Of a DNA stretch of 59,497 nucleotides, positions 29,212 to 37,553 are shown piece after piece (position 1 is the first letter of the stretch; every line of letters begins with the position of its first letter). Made by a program: the position numbers and the translations under genes. The DNA lies in the NCBI RefSeq assembly GCF_003054245.1, contig NZ_QBKR01000023.1:1-59497 (forward strand), given 5' to 3'. Below the pieces are notes generated by a model, which saw only the letters and a list, made by a program, of their open reading frames with translations, made no database searches and was not told where the DNA came from. This stretch comes from Melghirimyces profundicolus (GTDB lineage Bacteria > Bacillota > Bacilli > Thermoactinomycetales > DSM-45169).

Positions 29212-30684
29212 TTACTTAAACCAATGCATCGGCTGCGGATTCAGATTCTGGAAGATGTGCTTTTGTTCGGTGTATTCCTCCAGTCCGGTTTTGCCCAGTT
29301 CCCTTCCGATCCCGGACTGCTTATAGCCGCCCCAGGGCGCCTGGGGGAAATAGGGGTGGAAATCGTTGATCCAGACGGTCCCCATCCGCAATGCACGGCT
29401 GACCCGCTGAGCCCGGTTCAGGTCTTGGGTCCAGACGGCTCCCGCCAGCCCGTAGATGGAATCGTTTGCCAAACGGATCGCTTCTTCTTCCGTTTTGAAG
29501 GTTTCAATGGTCAGGATGGGACCGAAAGTTTCCTCCTGGACGATCCGCATGCGGGTATCGCACCCATCAAAAATGGTAGGCTCCACGAAGAACCCTTTTT
29601 CGAATTCGGGACCTTCCGGGCGCTTGCCACCGATCCGCAATTTGGCGCCTTCCTTCTTCCCGATCTCGATGTAGTTCTCCACTTTGGCCCGATGCTCTTC
29701 CGAGATGAGCGGCCCCATCTGGGTGGATTCATCAAAGCCGTTGCCCAGTTTAATACGCTTCACCCGCTCCACCAGTTCTTCCACCAAACGGTCGTGCAGG
29801 CTTTCTTCCACGATCAGGCGGGCACCGGCGGAGCATACCTGTCCGGCGTGAAAGTAAACGGCGTTCAGGGCGTAGTCCACCGTGGTTTCGAAGTCGCTGT
29901 CATCAAAAATGATATTGGGGTTTTTTCCTCCCAATTCCAGCGCGATTTTCTTCACATTGTTGGATGCGGCCCGCATGATTTTCTTCCCGGTCTCAATTCC
30001 GCCGGTGAAGGAAATCAGATCGACCTGGTCGGACTCGGAGAGTTCGGCTCCCACCGAGGCACCCGGTCCGGTCACCACGTTGACGACTCCGTTGGGGAAG
30101 CCGACCTGTTCCATCAGTTCGGCGATCTTCAGGGATGTCAGCGGGGTGATCTCGCTCGGCTTCAGCACCATCGTACAACCGGCCGCCAATGCCGGGGCCA
30201 GTTTCCAGGCTGCTTGGAGCAGAGGATAATTCCAGGGTGTAATCATCCCGCAAACCCCGACGGGTTCCCGAACCACTTGGCTCACGGCATCGGGTATCGG
30301 AGGCTCCACCGTTTCCCCTCCGTCCTTGTCGGCCAACCCGGCGAAGTAACGGAAGACGTTGGCGATGTCTTCCATGTCCGCCCGGCTCTCCACGATGGTT
30401 TTGCCGGTATCCAAGGATTCCAGGCGAGCCAGCTCTTCATTGTGTTGGTCGATCAGCCCGGCCACCCGGAACAGCTTTTTTCCGCGGTCCGCCGCGGGGG
30501 TATGGGGCCAATCCCCCTGGTCGAAGGCCTCCCGGGCCGCTTGAATGGCCCGGCGGGCGTCTTCGCGGTCCGCCTCGGGAACCACCGCCACCACTTCTTG
30601 GTTGTAAGGGTTGATAATCTCCCTCGTGTTTCCGGATCGGGCTTCCACCCATTCTCCGTCGATGTACATGCGATTCAATTGCAA
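29212..30684 (-). CDS. gbsA: GbsA, betaine aldehyde dehydrogenase
   Basis: The 490-residue NAD-dependent aldehyde dehydrogenase makes glycine betaine from betaine aldehyde. The catalytic Glu is in IALELGGKNPNIIFDDSD, the nucleophile Cys in YFHAGQVCSAGARL, and the cofactor region is PWNYPLLQAAWKLAPALAAG. The TTG at 30684 is favoured because GGTGAGG lies at proper distance and an ATG at 30669 is too far. Operon gbsA-gbsB, divergent from gbsR, as in Bacillus. Upstream is a promoter with a GTAC-type palindrome just after the start site. Confidence 0.93.
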   Translation of the reverse strand: MQLNRMYIDGEWVEARSGNTREIINPYNQEVVAVVPEADREDARRAIQAAREAFDQGDWPHTPAADRGKKLFRVAGLIDQHNEELARLESLDTGKTIVESRADMEDIANVFRYFAGLADKDGGETVEPPIPDAVSQVVREPVGVCGMITPWNYPLLQAAWKLAPALAAGCTMVLKPSEITPLTSLKIAELMEQVGFPNGVVNVVTGPGASVGAELSESDQVDLISFTGGIETGKKIMRAASNNVKKIALELGGKNPNIIFDDSDFETTVDYALNAVYFHAGQVCSAGARLIVEESLHDRLVEELVERVKRIKLGNGFDESTQMGPLISEEHRAKVENYIEIGKKEGAKLRIGGKRPEGPEFEKGFFVEPTIFDGCDTRMRIVQEETFGPILTIETFKTEEEAIRLANDSIYGLAGAVWTQDLNRAQRVSRALRMGTVWINDFHPYFPQAPWGGYKQSGIGRELGKTGLEEYTEQKHIFQNLNPQPMHWFK

Positions 30685-30709
30685 AGATGCCTCACCCCAA
30701 CTGGTTTAA

Positions 30710-30776
30710 GTTTGTACAGTTTTTTCTGTACGAACTGTTCGTTTGCAAGGATAACATTCCGTTTTTGATCTTGCAA
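30710..30776 (-). promoter_or_regulatory. gbsAB promoter with downstream operator
   Basis: On the minus strand TTGCAA (30771-30776), 17 bases, TATCCT (30748-30753) is a plausible sigma-A promoter. About 6 bases past the expected start lies the palindrome GTTCGTACAG-N6-CTGTACAAAC (30710-30735). A related site with the same GTAC-N10-GTAC spacing lies in front of gbsR. An operator downstream of the start agrees with the roadblock repression reported for Bacillus GbsR. Confidence 0.65.
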
Positions 30777-30821
30777 CCACCTGTGATCCTCTCCAAGAAA
30801 GAATTTTCTTTCACCGGTAAT

Positions 30822-30883
30822 TTGACATCCCTCTTCATTGTGTTACCATGTGTAACGGTTGTACGATAAAATCTGTACAAACC
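30822..30883 (+). promoter_or_regulatory. gbsR promoter with downstream operator
   Basis: TTGACA (30822-30827), 16 bases and TACCAT (30844-30849) form a promoter; GGTTGTAC-N10-GTACAAACC (30857-30883) sits right after the start. A second possible -10, TAAAAT, lies within the palindrome. The shared GTAC-N10-GTAC spacing with the gbsA site suggests GbsR binds both and controls its own gene. Confidence 0.6.
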
Positions 30884-30946
30884 GAATTTTCCGGTTGGGT
30901 TTTCGGGAAGAATAACAGGGACCTTGTCAGGATTGGGAGTGTGTGT

Positions 30947-31492
30947 ATGTCGTCCTCGGAAAAGTTGGAACAAGCCCGCCGCCACTATATTGAATCCCTT
31001 GCGGAAACCATGGAGATGTACGGTTTGAGCCCGTCCATGGGGCGTCTGTTCGGAATCATGTTTTTCCACGATGAACCGATGACCCTCGACGAAATGAGAA
31101 AACTGACAGGCATGAGCAAAACCAGCATGAGCACCGGCGTCCGTGCCCTCTCCCGACTCAAGCTGGTACACAAGAAGTGGCAAAAGGGCGTCCGGAAAGA
31201 CCTGTATGAAGCGGAACACGATCAATTCCGTTCCTTCGTCGATTTCTTTTCCCAACTCTGGGAAAAAGAGATCGAACTGAACCAAAAAAATCTGACAAAA
31301 ACAGAGAGAAATCTGAAATCCCTGTTGCAAGATCCGGAGCTGACACCGGAAGAAAGGGATCAGGTCGAGGAAGATCTGGAAAAGTTGAAAAGGGCCAGGC
31401 GTTATTACACTTGGCTCGATCATCTGGTCGATGCCTTTGAGTCCGGAGACATCTTCAAGTATGTTCCAATTCCGGATGAAGAAGCAGATTAA
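30947..31492 (+). CDS. gbsR: GbsR, choline-responsive MarR-like repressor
   Basis: The 181-residue regulator starts MSSSEKLEQARRHYIESLAE and has a winged-helix region MTLDEMRKLTGMSKTSMSTG followed by a long acidic coiled coil, the GbsR layout. Bacillus GbsR represses gbsAB and choline uptake and is released by choline. The aromatic choline-pocket residues cannot be verified by eye. The ATG at 30947 follows GGGAG by 7 bases. It is 25 bases upstream of a symporter gene, so regulator and transporter are one transcript. Confidence 0.9.
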   Translation: MSSSEKLEQARRHYIESLAETMEMYGLSPSMGRLFGIMFFHDEPMTLDEMRKLTGMSKTSMSTGVRALSRLKLVHKKWQKGVRKDLYEAEHDQFRSFVDFFSQLWEKEIELNQKNLTKTERNLKSLLQDPELTPEERDQVEEDLEKLKRARRYYTWLDHLVDAFESGDIFKYVPIPDEEAD

Positions 31493-31517
31493 ACAGTTAA
31501 GGAGATGATACGGACCC

Positions 31518-33155
31518 ATGGAAGACACGACCACCAAGGCTCCGTCCTTCTGGACCCCCGGCAAGCTGGGGTTGGTCGGCCTGTTTGTCGTTATTGCTTT
31601 TATCGCGGTCTACGGCGCGTTCACCGGCCGGGAAATTCATTGGGGAGGCATCTTTTTCCTTCTGGTGTTTTACGCTCTCGTCTATTACATCGGTGCCGTT
31701 GCCGCAGGAAAAAAGAGCAATGACCTGAAAGACATGATGCTGGCCGGTCGCAGCATGCCGATCTGGATCTCCATGTTCACCATGGCGGCCACCTGGGTCG
31801 GAGGCGGTTACGTCAACGGAACGGCGGAAGCCACTTATGCTTCCGGTCTGGTTTGGGCGCAGGCCCCTTGGGGCTACGCTCTCAGCCTGATCATCGGCGG
31901 CATTTTCTATGCCCGTAAGATGCGCCGTTATCAGTTCACCACCATGTTGGACCCGCTGGCATCCCGGTTTGGGGAAAAATTGACGGGCGTTCTGTTCCTC
32001 CCCGCCCTGGCGGGTGAAATCTTCTGGAGCGGTGCCATCCTGACCGCGTTGGGGACCACCTTCGGAACCATCCTGGGACTGGATTTCACCACCTCCATCA
32101 TTCTTTCCGCCGCCATCGCCATTGCCTACACCGTGGTGGGCGGCCTCTGGTCGGTGGCCTACACCGATGTGTTGCAGTTTGCCATCATCATCGTCGGCCT
32201 GTACCTGGTCGTTCCCTTTGCTCTCGGTGAAACCGGCGGACTCGATCTCACATGGTCCCAGTACGTGACCGGAATGGAGAAAATGGGCACCCACTACGCT
32301 CATCTCTTCCCACCCCTGGACGGCTGGAAGGACCCGGATTGGGGCCCTTATTTCTGGAACTGGTGGGACTATGCCCTGCTCCTGATCTTTGGAGGAATCC
32401 CGTGGCAGGTATACTTCCAACGCGTGCTGTCCGCCAACAGTGAGCGCTCCGCCATGTGGCTCTCCATTTTGGCCGGTGTGTGGGCGATCGTTGCCGCCGT
32501 CCCGGCGGTGCTGATCGGTGCTCTCGGATACACCGCCGACTGGTCCGCTCTGGGGGTGCAGGAACCCGAGAACTCCGCCATGATCCTGCCCTACGTGCTC
32601 CGGTACATGACGCCGGAATGGCTGGCCGCCCTGGGTCTCGGCGCCTTGGCCGCCGCGGTGATGTCGTCGGTGGACTCCTCCATCCTGTCCGCTTCCTCGC
32701 TGGCCTCCTGGAACGTCTACCGACCGCTTTTGAAACCCAAAGCCACCACCGGGCAATTGCAGAAGATCATCAAGCGGTCCATCGTGATCGTCGGCGTGGC
32801 CGCCACCCTCATCGCCCTGAACGTTCAAAGCGTTTATGAGCTGTGGTTTTTGAGCAGTGACTTTGTTTACTGCATTCTGTTCCCTCAACTGACCATGGCC
32901 CTTTTCTTCAAGGGAGCCAATAAATACGGAGCCGTTGCCGGTCTGATCGTCGCCTTCATCCTGCGGTTCGGCGGCGGGGAACCGGTACTCGGGATCCCGC
33001 AGTTCATCCCCTATCCGATGGTGGAAGACGGAGTCGTGCTCTTCCCCTTCCGGACGATGGCGATGGTATCCAGCCTGATCACCATCTACGTGGTGTCCAA
33101 GCTGACCGCCCGGATCTGCCCGCCGACTCCGCTGAAAAACCTGAAAAAAATCTGA
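31518..33155 (+). CDS. Sodium:solute symporter, probable CHT-type choline transporter
   Basis: The 545-residue membrane protein has about 13 hydrophobic helices and belongs to the SSS family. Its motifs read like the animal high-affinity choline transporter CHT1: TMAATWVGGGYVNGTAEATY, VWAQAPWGYALSLIIGG, TMLDPLASRFGEKLTG, GGLWSVAYTDVLQFAI, FGGIPWQVYFQRVLSANS and SSVDSSILSASSLASWN. The context (25 bases after gbsR, opposite gbsAB) fits choline import to feed betaine synthesis. Bacillus instead uses OpuB/OpuC ABC transporters under GbsR. GGAG lies rather far (about 13 bases) from the ATG. Substrate is inferred. Confidence 0.85.
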   Translation: MEDTTTKAPSFWTPGKLGLVGLFVVIAFIAVYGAFTGREIHWGGIFFLLVFYALVYYIGAVAAGKKSNDLKDMMLAGRSMPIWISMFTMAATWVGGGYVNGTAEATYASGLVWAQAPWGYALSLIIGGIFYARKMRRYQFTTMLDPLASRFGEKLTGVLFLPALAGEIFWSGAILTALGTTFGTILGLDFTTSIILSAAIAIAYTVVGGLWSVAYTDVLQFAIIIVGLYLVVPFALGETGGLDLTWSQYVTGMEKMGTHYAHLFPPLDGWKDPDWGPYFWNWWDYALLLIFGGIPWQVYFQRVLSANSERSAMWLSILAGVWAIVAAVPAVLIGALGYTADWSALGVQEPENSAMILPYVLRYMTPEWLAALGLGALAAAVMSSVDSSILSASSLASWNVYRPLLKPKATTGQLQKIIKRSIVIVGVAATLIALNVQSVYELWFLSSDFVYCILFPQLTMALFFKGANKYGAVAGLIVAFILRFGGGEPVLGIPQFIPYPMVEDGVVLFPFRTMAMVSSLITIYVVSKLTARICPPTPLKNLKKI

Positions 33156-33166
33156 CGGGATGAATC

Positions 33167-33198
33167 AAGCCTGTCCTTCTTCGGAGGACAGGCTTTTT
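33167..33198 (+). terminator. Terminator after the choline symporter gene
   Basis: AAGCCTGTCC pairs with GGACAGGCTT, followed by five T residues. Confidence 0.92.
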
Positions 33199-33296
33199 GC
33201 ATGGGCTCAACGCGGAGGGCCGCTATTGTCGCTTCCCCCGTTTTTGTCTTAACATGAAAAGAACAGAGACACAGGAAGGTACACAGGGAGGAGAAA

Positions 33297-33620
33297 ATGG
33301 CCATGCGGAAACTGGACATTCAGATTGACATCGCCCGGGAAAAGGAAGACATGGATAAAGAGAAGTTTCATCAGGACCTTCGGCACGTACTGGAACAATA
33401 TTTTGAACTCAATTCCATTCATATCCGAAAAGAAGTACATACCGTGGAAGTGGAGCGGCTCCCCCTCAAACCGCAAGCGGAAGAAGAACCGGAAGAATGG
33501 CGGGACGTGATCGAAATCGAACGGGAACCCCTGGTGACGGAGTTCGATTCCGCCGGGGAAAAGAAGACGGCTCCCGCCACCCCTTCCCACCGCCCGCGGA
33601 AAAAAACCTCTTACTATTGA
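33297..33620 (+). CDS. Small charged protein of unknown function (107 aa)
   Basis: The 107-residue protein MAMRKLDIQIDIAREKEDMD and on is strongly charged, with an acidic middle (EEEPEEWRDVIEIEREP) and a basic tail ending RPRKKTSYY. No domain or signal peptide is visible. GGGAGGAG precedes the ATG by 5 bases. It stands alone between terminators. I do not recognise a family. Confidence 0.65.
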   Translation: MAMRKLDIQIDIAREKEDMDKEKFHQDLRHVLEQYFELNSIHIRKEVHTVEVERLPLKPQAEEEPEEWRDVIEIEREPLVTEFDSAGEKKTAPATPSHRPRKKTSYY

Positions 33621-33698
33621 AAAACCCGGGGCTGATGGCCCCGGCTTCTCCTCGGCCGAAGGATTCCGTTCCGTTCTTTCACACATCGGAAGCATGAA

Positions 33699-33720
33699 CT
33701 CCCCGGACGGGGAGCTTTTT
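33699..33720 (+). terminator. Terminator after the small charged gene
   Basis: CTCCCC-GGAC-GGGGAG followed by CTTTTT. A second GC hairpin (CCGGGGC/GCCCCGG near 33625-33645) precedes it but lacks a T run. Confidence 0.8.
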
Positions 33721-33724
33721 AATT

Positions 33725-33829
33725 TCACCGGCAGCAGGCGGGGACGCGGTCTTCAAAGACGGGGATTTTGCGCCGGACCCGGCCGGCCTCCCCGGGATCG
33801 ACTTCCATTTGAATGCAGGAAATTTTCAT
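33725..33829 (-). CDS. MKISCIQ microprotein 1 (34 aa) behind a structured leader
   Basis: An ATG at 33829 with GAAGGAG 10 bases upstream opens a 34-residue ORF starting MKISCIQMEVDPGEAGRVRR and ending with a Cys pair, VPACCR. The leader in front (33853-33967) is duplicated at 41931-42025, where it also feeds an ORF starting MKISCIQ. The rest of the two peptides is unrelated. I do not recognise the product; a leader peptide, a secreted peptide or a remnant are all possible. Confidence 0.4.
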   Translation of the reverse strand: MKISCIQMEVDPGEAGRVRRKIPVFEDRVPACCR

Positions 33830-33852
33830 GTTGAACGTTCTCCTTCGGCTGC

Positions 33853-33878
33853 ACAAAAAAACATGGCAACTGCCATGG
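33853..33878 (-). terminator. Terminator hairpin inside the MKISCIQ leader, copy 1
   Basis: On the minus strand CATGGCA-GT-TGCCATG is followed by seven T, only about 15 bases before the ribosome site of the microprotein. A terminator placed here implies attenuation or a riboswitch-like leader. Confidence 0.7.
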
Positions 33879-33883
33879 AAATT

Positions 33884-33967
33884 TAATGGAGAAAAGGCTC
33901 TTCCCCCCAGGAAGAAAGCATGGATCATAGGGTCCAGACCCTTTGATCCATTGGGGAAGCCTTCTCT
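33884..33967 (-). promoter_or_regulatory. Structured leader element copy 1
   Basis: Minus strand: an outer stem GAGAAGGCT...AGCCTTTTCTC encloses an inner 15-bp stem ATGGATCAAAGGGTC/GACCCTATGATCCAT (one mismatch). The copy at 41973-42023 keeps both stems with changed bases. Together with the terminator hairpin that follows it forms a complete cis-regulatory RNA candidate; the ligand or factor is unknown. Confidence 0.5.
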
Positions 33968-34069
33968 TTTTCAGAAATGATCTGGACCCATAGAAGCAGA
34001 CAAGGTAAAACCCCTACTTTGAATCAAGCCGAGGTTCATGTAAATCTACTCCCCATTCGGTTCATCTAA

Positions 34070-34675
34070 TCATTGATCCCATGGAATAATTATTAAATCA
34101 GGCCAAACCGCTTTCCACCTTCGTACTTTTTTTTCATATATCTCTTTCGTTATTTTTGTTTTATTGGCCCTTACAACCTTTCCAAAAAGATCGTTTAATC
34201 CAAATGGGGCATACACAACCCATTTTCCATTCACATCTTGTCTTACACCAATTGAGGTTGCGGTCGTTGGCCAAGAATTGATGGCCTCTTCAAGCGAAAA
34301 GTAAGGTTCGATAGAATAACCAAACTTCTTTTCATACCATAAATGAACCCTTGCCTGATTTTTCACATCAATTTTAATCGGTATATCCTGATATAAGCTT
34401 GTTATTTGCTGTATTTGCTTGTCTTCACTATCATAACTTAAATTTATTTTGTCAAAATAAACAAAGTCTATATCCTTAATACCTTGACTTAAAGGATATC
34501 CGGATAAAAAGTTCCAAACAGTTTGTGTTATACAGCCAGCACCGATGTAATACTCTTTCAAACCTAATGTTGGTGCTCTATTCAGTACTTTTTGAAGATA
34601 AGTGTTCATTATGATTATTCTTATCAATAAATCTTTTTGTGAATCAATATCTGGATTGTAACTTTCTTCGTTCAT
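34070..34675 (-). CDS. Nucleotidyltransferase family protein (DUF925/COG3575-like)
   Basis: The 201-residue protein has GLKEYYIGAGCITQTVWNFL followed by IKDIDFVYFD, the GAG...DxD nucleotidyltransferase core of the DUF925 (NTP_transf_6) family, and TSIGVRQDVNGKWVVYAPFG with LNDLFGKVVRANKT later. Family members are found in many Bacilli; the substrate is unknown. The gene is clearly AT-richer than its neighbours, with many A/T third positions, which suggests recent transfer. GGAGAGAG precedes the ATG. Confidence 0.85.
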   Translation of the reverse strand: MNEESYNPDIDSQKDLLIRIIIMNTYLQKVLNRAPTLGLKEYYIGAGCITQTVWNFLSGYPLSQGIKDIDFVYFDKINLSYDSEDKQIQQITSLYQDIPIKIDVKNQARVHLWYEKKFGYSIEPYFSLEEAINSWPTTATSIGVRQDVNGKWVVYAPFGLNDLFGKVVRANKTKITKEIYEKKVRRWKAVWPDLIIIPWDQ

Positions 34676-34884
34676 GCTTTTTCTCTCTCCTTTTAAACAG
34701 CCTTGGTATTACTCCTCTTATAAGGGTTACCGGACCATGTTTATGGGATCGCACCAAATAGGGGGCGTGCCAGACGGTTTAGGTTCGTTAGATCCAAGTT
34801 GTCGGGATTTTAATTTAAAATCACTGGCGGGACCTCCTTATGGACTGGTTTACCCCTTGGACGTTGCTGACTCTAGCCCTATGT
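34676..34884. other. Intergenic stretch of unclear content
   Basis: No gene, promoter or hairpin is convincing in these 209 bases. A plus-strand open frame (GGVPDGLGSLDPSCRDFNLK) has no start or ribosome site and may be part of a vanished gene. Confidence 0.25.
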
Positions 34885-35699
34885 TTAAACACTCTTTCTC
34901 TCCTCATCCAAAACATCCCGGACTATATGTAAAAATAAATCCCGGTCCTCCGGGTGACAGGCAACCAGATACGGCTCTGGGTTCATCCCGTCAAAGAGCC
35001 GCCCGTCAAAATCGAAGACGGCGCCTCCCGCTTCCCGAACCATCATCACTCCTGCGTAGAGGTCTTCTCCTTCGGAATTGTAAAGGACGATTCCGTCCAC
35101 GTCTCCCCGTGCCATCATACACCAGAGGAGTGACGGAGCCCATAGGCGGAGAACCCGTTTGAAGCGCTCATCCAAAGATTGCTTAAGTGCCATTGCTTTC
35201 CTTTCTTTTTGCACCTGGTGCCCCTGGATCCAACCTACAGTCATCTTCGGAAAATATCGCTTTTTCCACATGTGAAGCGGCTGGCTGTTACAAAAAGTCC
35301 CCTTTCCCTTTTCAGCTGTGTACACCTTCTCCAGATGAGAATCGTAGATGACCCCCAGAACAGGTTGTTCTCGGTGGAATAGGGTGATGCAGACTCCATA
35401 AAGTGGAATACCCAGGGCATAGTTGTTGGTCCCGTCCAAAGGGTCCACCCACCACATCCATCACCCTCCTCACCGGACGTACCTTGCTCTTCACTCCGGA
35501 TCCTGTGGTCCGGAAAATGCTCCTGGATCCGGTTTATGATCAGCCAGTCGGCCTCCTCGTCAACCTCCGTCACAAGGTCGCCGTCTTCCCCTTTCTCCCG
35601 GGTTTTAAATCCACTGAAAAAACGAACCTTCGCCAGGCGCCCAGCCTCCACCGCTGCCTCTTTGGCTACCTGCCTTGCTATCGTCAATATTTCTTCCAT
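34885..35699 (-). pseudogene. Inositol monophosphatase family gene with a frameshift
   Basis: The first part (35699 to about 35460) gives MEEILTIARQVAKEAAVEAG and RIRSEEQG, the Mg-binding Glu motif. The frame is lost near 35455-35470, and the rest continues in another frame from WWVDPLDGTNNYALGIPLYG through VMMVREAGGAVFDFDGR to the stop at 34885. Together they make a normal-length (about 265 residue) inositol-phosphatase-type enzyme. One frameshift separates the two metal-binding motifs, so as read the gene is inactive. A sequencing error is the alternative. Confidence 0.8.
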
Positions 35700-36203
35700 C
35701 GCAGTTCACCTCGATTTGGAGAAAATTTTTCATTCTACTGTGCTGAAAAACTTTTTCAAACGATTCTCTTTCTCCTCCTTGATTATATGACGCTAGCAGA
35801 TTTTGTAGTGTTGCTGGTTTTGGCCTAAGTATATGCCGCCAAATACCTTTGCGAAGGAAGGGGTAATTAGCGTGGGAGTAGCTAGGAAAAACACCTTAGC
35901 GGACATGGACTTTCAATGTTTTTCCACGCATTATCGGACATCATACGGCCAAATCAAAGGGATAGATGACCGCTGAGGAGTTGCATATCCGGAAAGTTGG
36001 AAACCGTCTTTACATGCTCCAAGTCCCGGCGAACCACATAAGGGTCCTCGTCACTAAAGTTGCTCCCCGACCAGAGTCCTACATCGAAAAACCGATCCCT
36101 GCTCCCTTAAAAATCCTTCCCGATGCCGAGGTGATACAGATTATAATGGCATAAAGTGAAAGTAACATCGATGACATCACCCAACCATAAAGGAGCGATC
36201 CGA
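35700..36203. other. Region upstream of the arylamine N-acetyltransferase gene
   Basis: Two small overlapping plus-strand ORFs are seen: GTG at 35871 with GAAGGAAGGGG before it (34 aa, MGVARKNTLADMDFQCFSTH and on) and ATG at 35966 (62 aa, MTAEELHIRKVGNRLYMLQV and on). Neither is recognisable. A TATAAT-like box (36139-36144) may belong to the promoter of the next gene, without a clear -35. Confidence 0.25.
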
Positions 36204-37031
36204 ATGAACCTGCCAATCGGCGCCTTTTTCAACCGCATCCAATACAACGGAAGCACGGATATCACATTTTCCGACTTGCCGGCGATCCAGCGCCATTTTG
36301 CCCTGACGGTTCCTTTTGAAAACAACGCGGTCATGGCCAAAAAGACTGCCCCCATCTCTCTTGACGGCTTAAGGGAAAAAATCATTGACCGCAAAGAGGG
36401 GGGGCTGTGTTATGAATTGAACCCGCTGTTTTACTCCTTCTTGAAACAGCTGGGATTTGACGTGCACCTGGTGGCGGGAACGGTGTTTGTGGATGGGCAA
36501 CACAACGACTTGATCGGCACCCATGTGGCCACCCTGCTCCATCACAACGGTCGGTCTTATATCGTGGATGTCGGCTTCGGCAGCAATCTCGCGTTGCAGC
36601 CGGTTCCCTTGAGCGGGGAACCCGTCACCGCCATCACCGGCGAATATCGGGTCCGCGAGGTGGATTCCCCCTGGGGCGATTATGCCTACGAGAAGTACAG
36701 CGATAAGGAGTTGACGCTTTACTACACTTTTTCCACCCAACCCGTCGATGAGGCTTACCTCAGCCGGGTGCGGGACATCATTCTCACCAATGAGAAGTCC
36801 AAATTCAACAAGTCCCTGTTTTTCACCAAACTGACCGATGACGGGCACATCACGCTGACAGAGAAATCATTCACCATCACCCGCAACGGCCACAAAACCC
36901 AGCAGGAAGTGGATAAGGAGATGTTTCACCAACTGGGCCGACGTCATTTTGGCATGAATATCTCACTCACTGATGGCTCTGTCCAGGCGCTTCTGCACCA
37001 CAAGGCACAACCCGAGCAAGCAACCACATAA
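36204..37031 (+). CDS. Arylamine N-acetyltransferase
   Basis: The 275-residue enzyme transfers acetyl from acetyl-CoA to arylamines via a Cys-His-Asp triad. The Cys is in KEGGLCYELNPLFYSFLKQL, the His in LIGTHVATLLHH, and the Asp in SYIVDVGFGSN. The usual RGGYCxE motif reads EGGLCYE, a slight variation. Length fits the family (about 260-280). AAAGGAG lies before the ATG at 36204. It stands alone among accessory genes and may act in detoxification. Confidence 0.92.
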   Translation: MNLPIGAFFNRIQYNGSTDITFSDLPAIQRHFALTVPFENNAVMAKKTAPISLDGLREKIIDRKEGGLCYELNPLFYSFLKQLGFDVHLVAGTVFVDGQHNDLIGTHVATLLHHNGRSYIVDVGFGSNLALQPVPLSGEPVTAITGEYRVREVDSPWGDYAYEKYSDKELTLYYTFSTQPVDEAYLSRVRDIILTNEKSKFNKSLFFTKLTDDGHITLTEKSFTITRNGHKTQQEVDKEMFHQLGRRHFGMNISLTDGSVQALLHHKAQPEQATT

Positions 37032-37073
37032 GCCGACATGGACACCTACAGCAGGGAGTCGCCGAGACACTCA

Positions 37074-37553
37074 TCACCCAACCTCCTCAACCACTTCACC
37101 CTGCTGATTTTTGATATAGGACTTCACAATCTGAATCTGGATATACGGTGCGCCGGGAAGGTGGAAAGTACCTGCTTTGGGAATGAGCTGATTCAATAAA
37201 AAACCATAATCGCTTTGTTCAAGAAACACTTGCAAAATACCATCGGCAACCTTGGCAGTTGTTTGCTTCCCAGGTACAAACTTAACAAGATGCTCATCAC
37301 CCTTTAGCAACAAGGACTTTCCATGCGGGATGCGTCCTTTCAACACTTGGGCGATCATATCCGCCTGATGGGCACCCAAACTGATGTGATAGTCCCTTTT
37401 GCCCAATAATTTCTTGTGCTCCTGCCATTCCAAATCACTGACAAAAAGCATGCCCGAACTGGACCCTTCTGTTTCAATCCCTTTTTCGATCGCTTGAGAG
37501 ACCTCGTCGACCCAACCTTTCAGATCAGCGATAAAGACAGCCCTCTCATTCAG
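37074..37553 (-). CDS. Hypothetical protein, possible CTG start
   Basis: The open frame continues upstream of its first ATG (37451) with coding-like sequence ERAVFIADLKGWVDEVSQAI. No ATG, GTG or TTG exists there, but a CTG at 37553 lies 5 bases after AAAGGAGG and overlaps the lysozyme stop. From CTG the protein has 159 residues; from ATG 125. It contains HQADMIAQVLKGRIPHGKSL and FGFLLN-like hydrophobic patches but no recognisable domain. Either a rare CTG start or a frame error in the preceding bases explains the layout. Confidence 0.5.
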   Translation of the reverse strand: MNERAVFIADLKGWVDEVSQAIEKGIETEGSSSGMLFVSDLEWQEHKKLLGKRDYHISLGAHQADMIAQVLKGRIPHGKSLLLKGDEHLVKFVPGKQTTAKVADGILQVFLEQSDYGFLLNQLIPKAGTFHLPGAPYIQIQIVKSYIKNQQGEVVEEVG

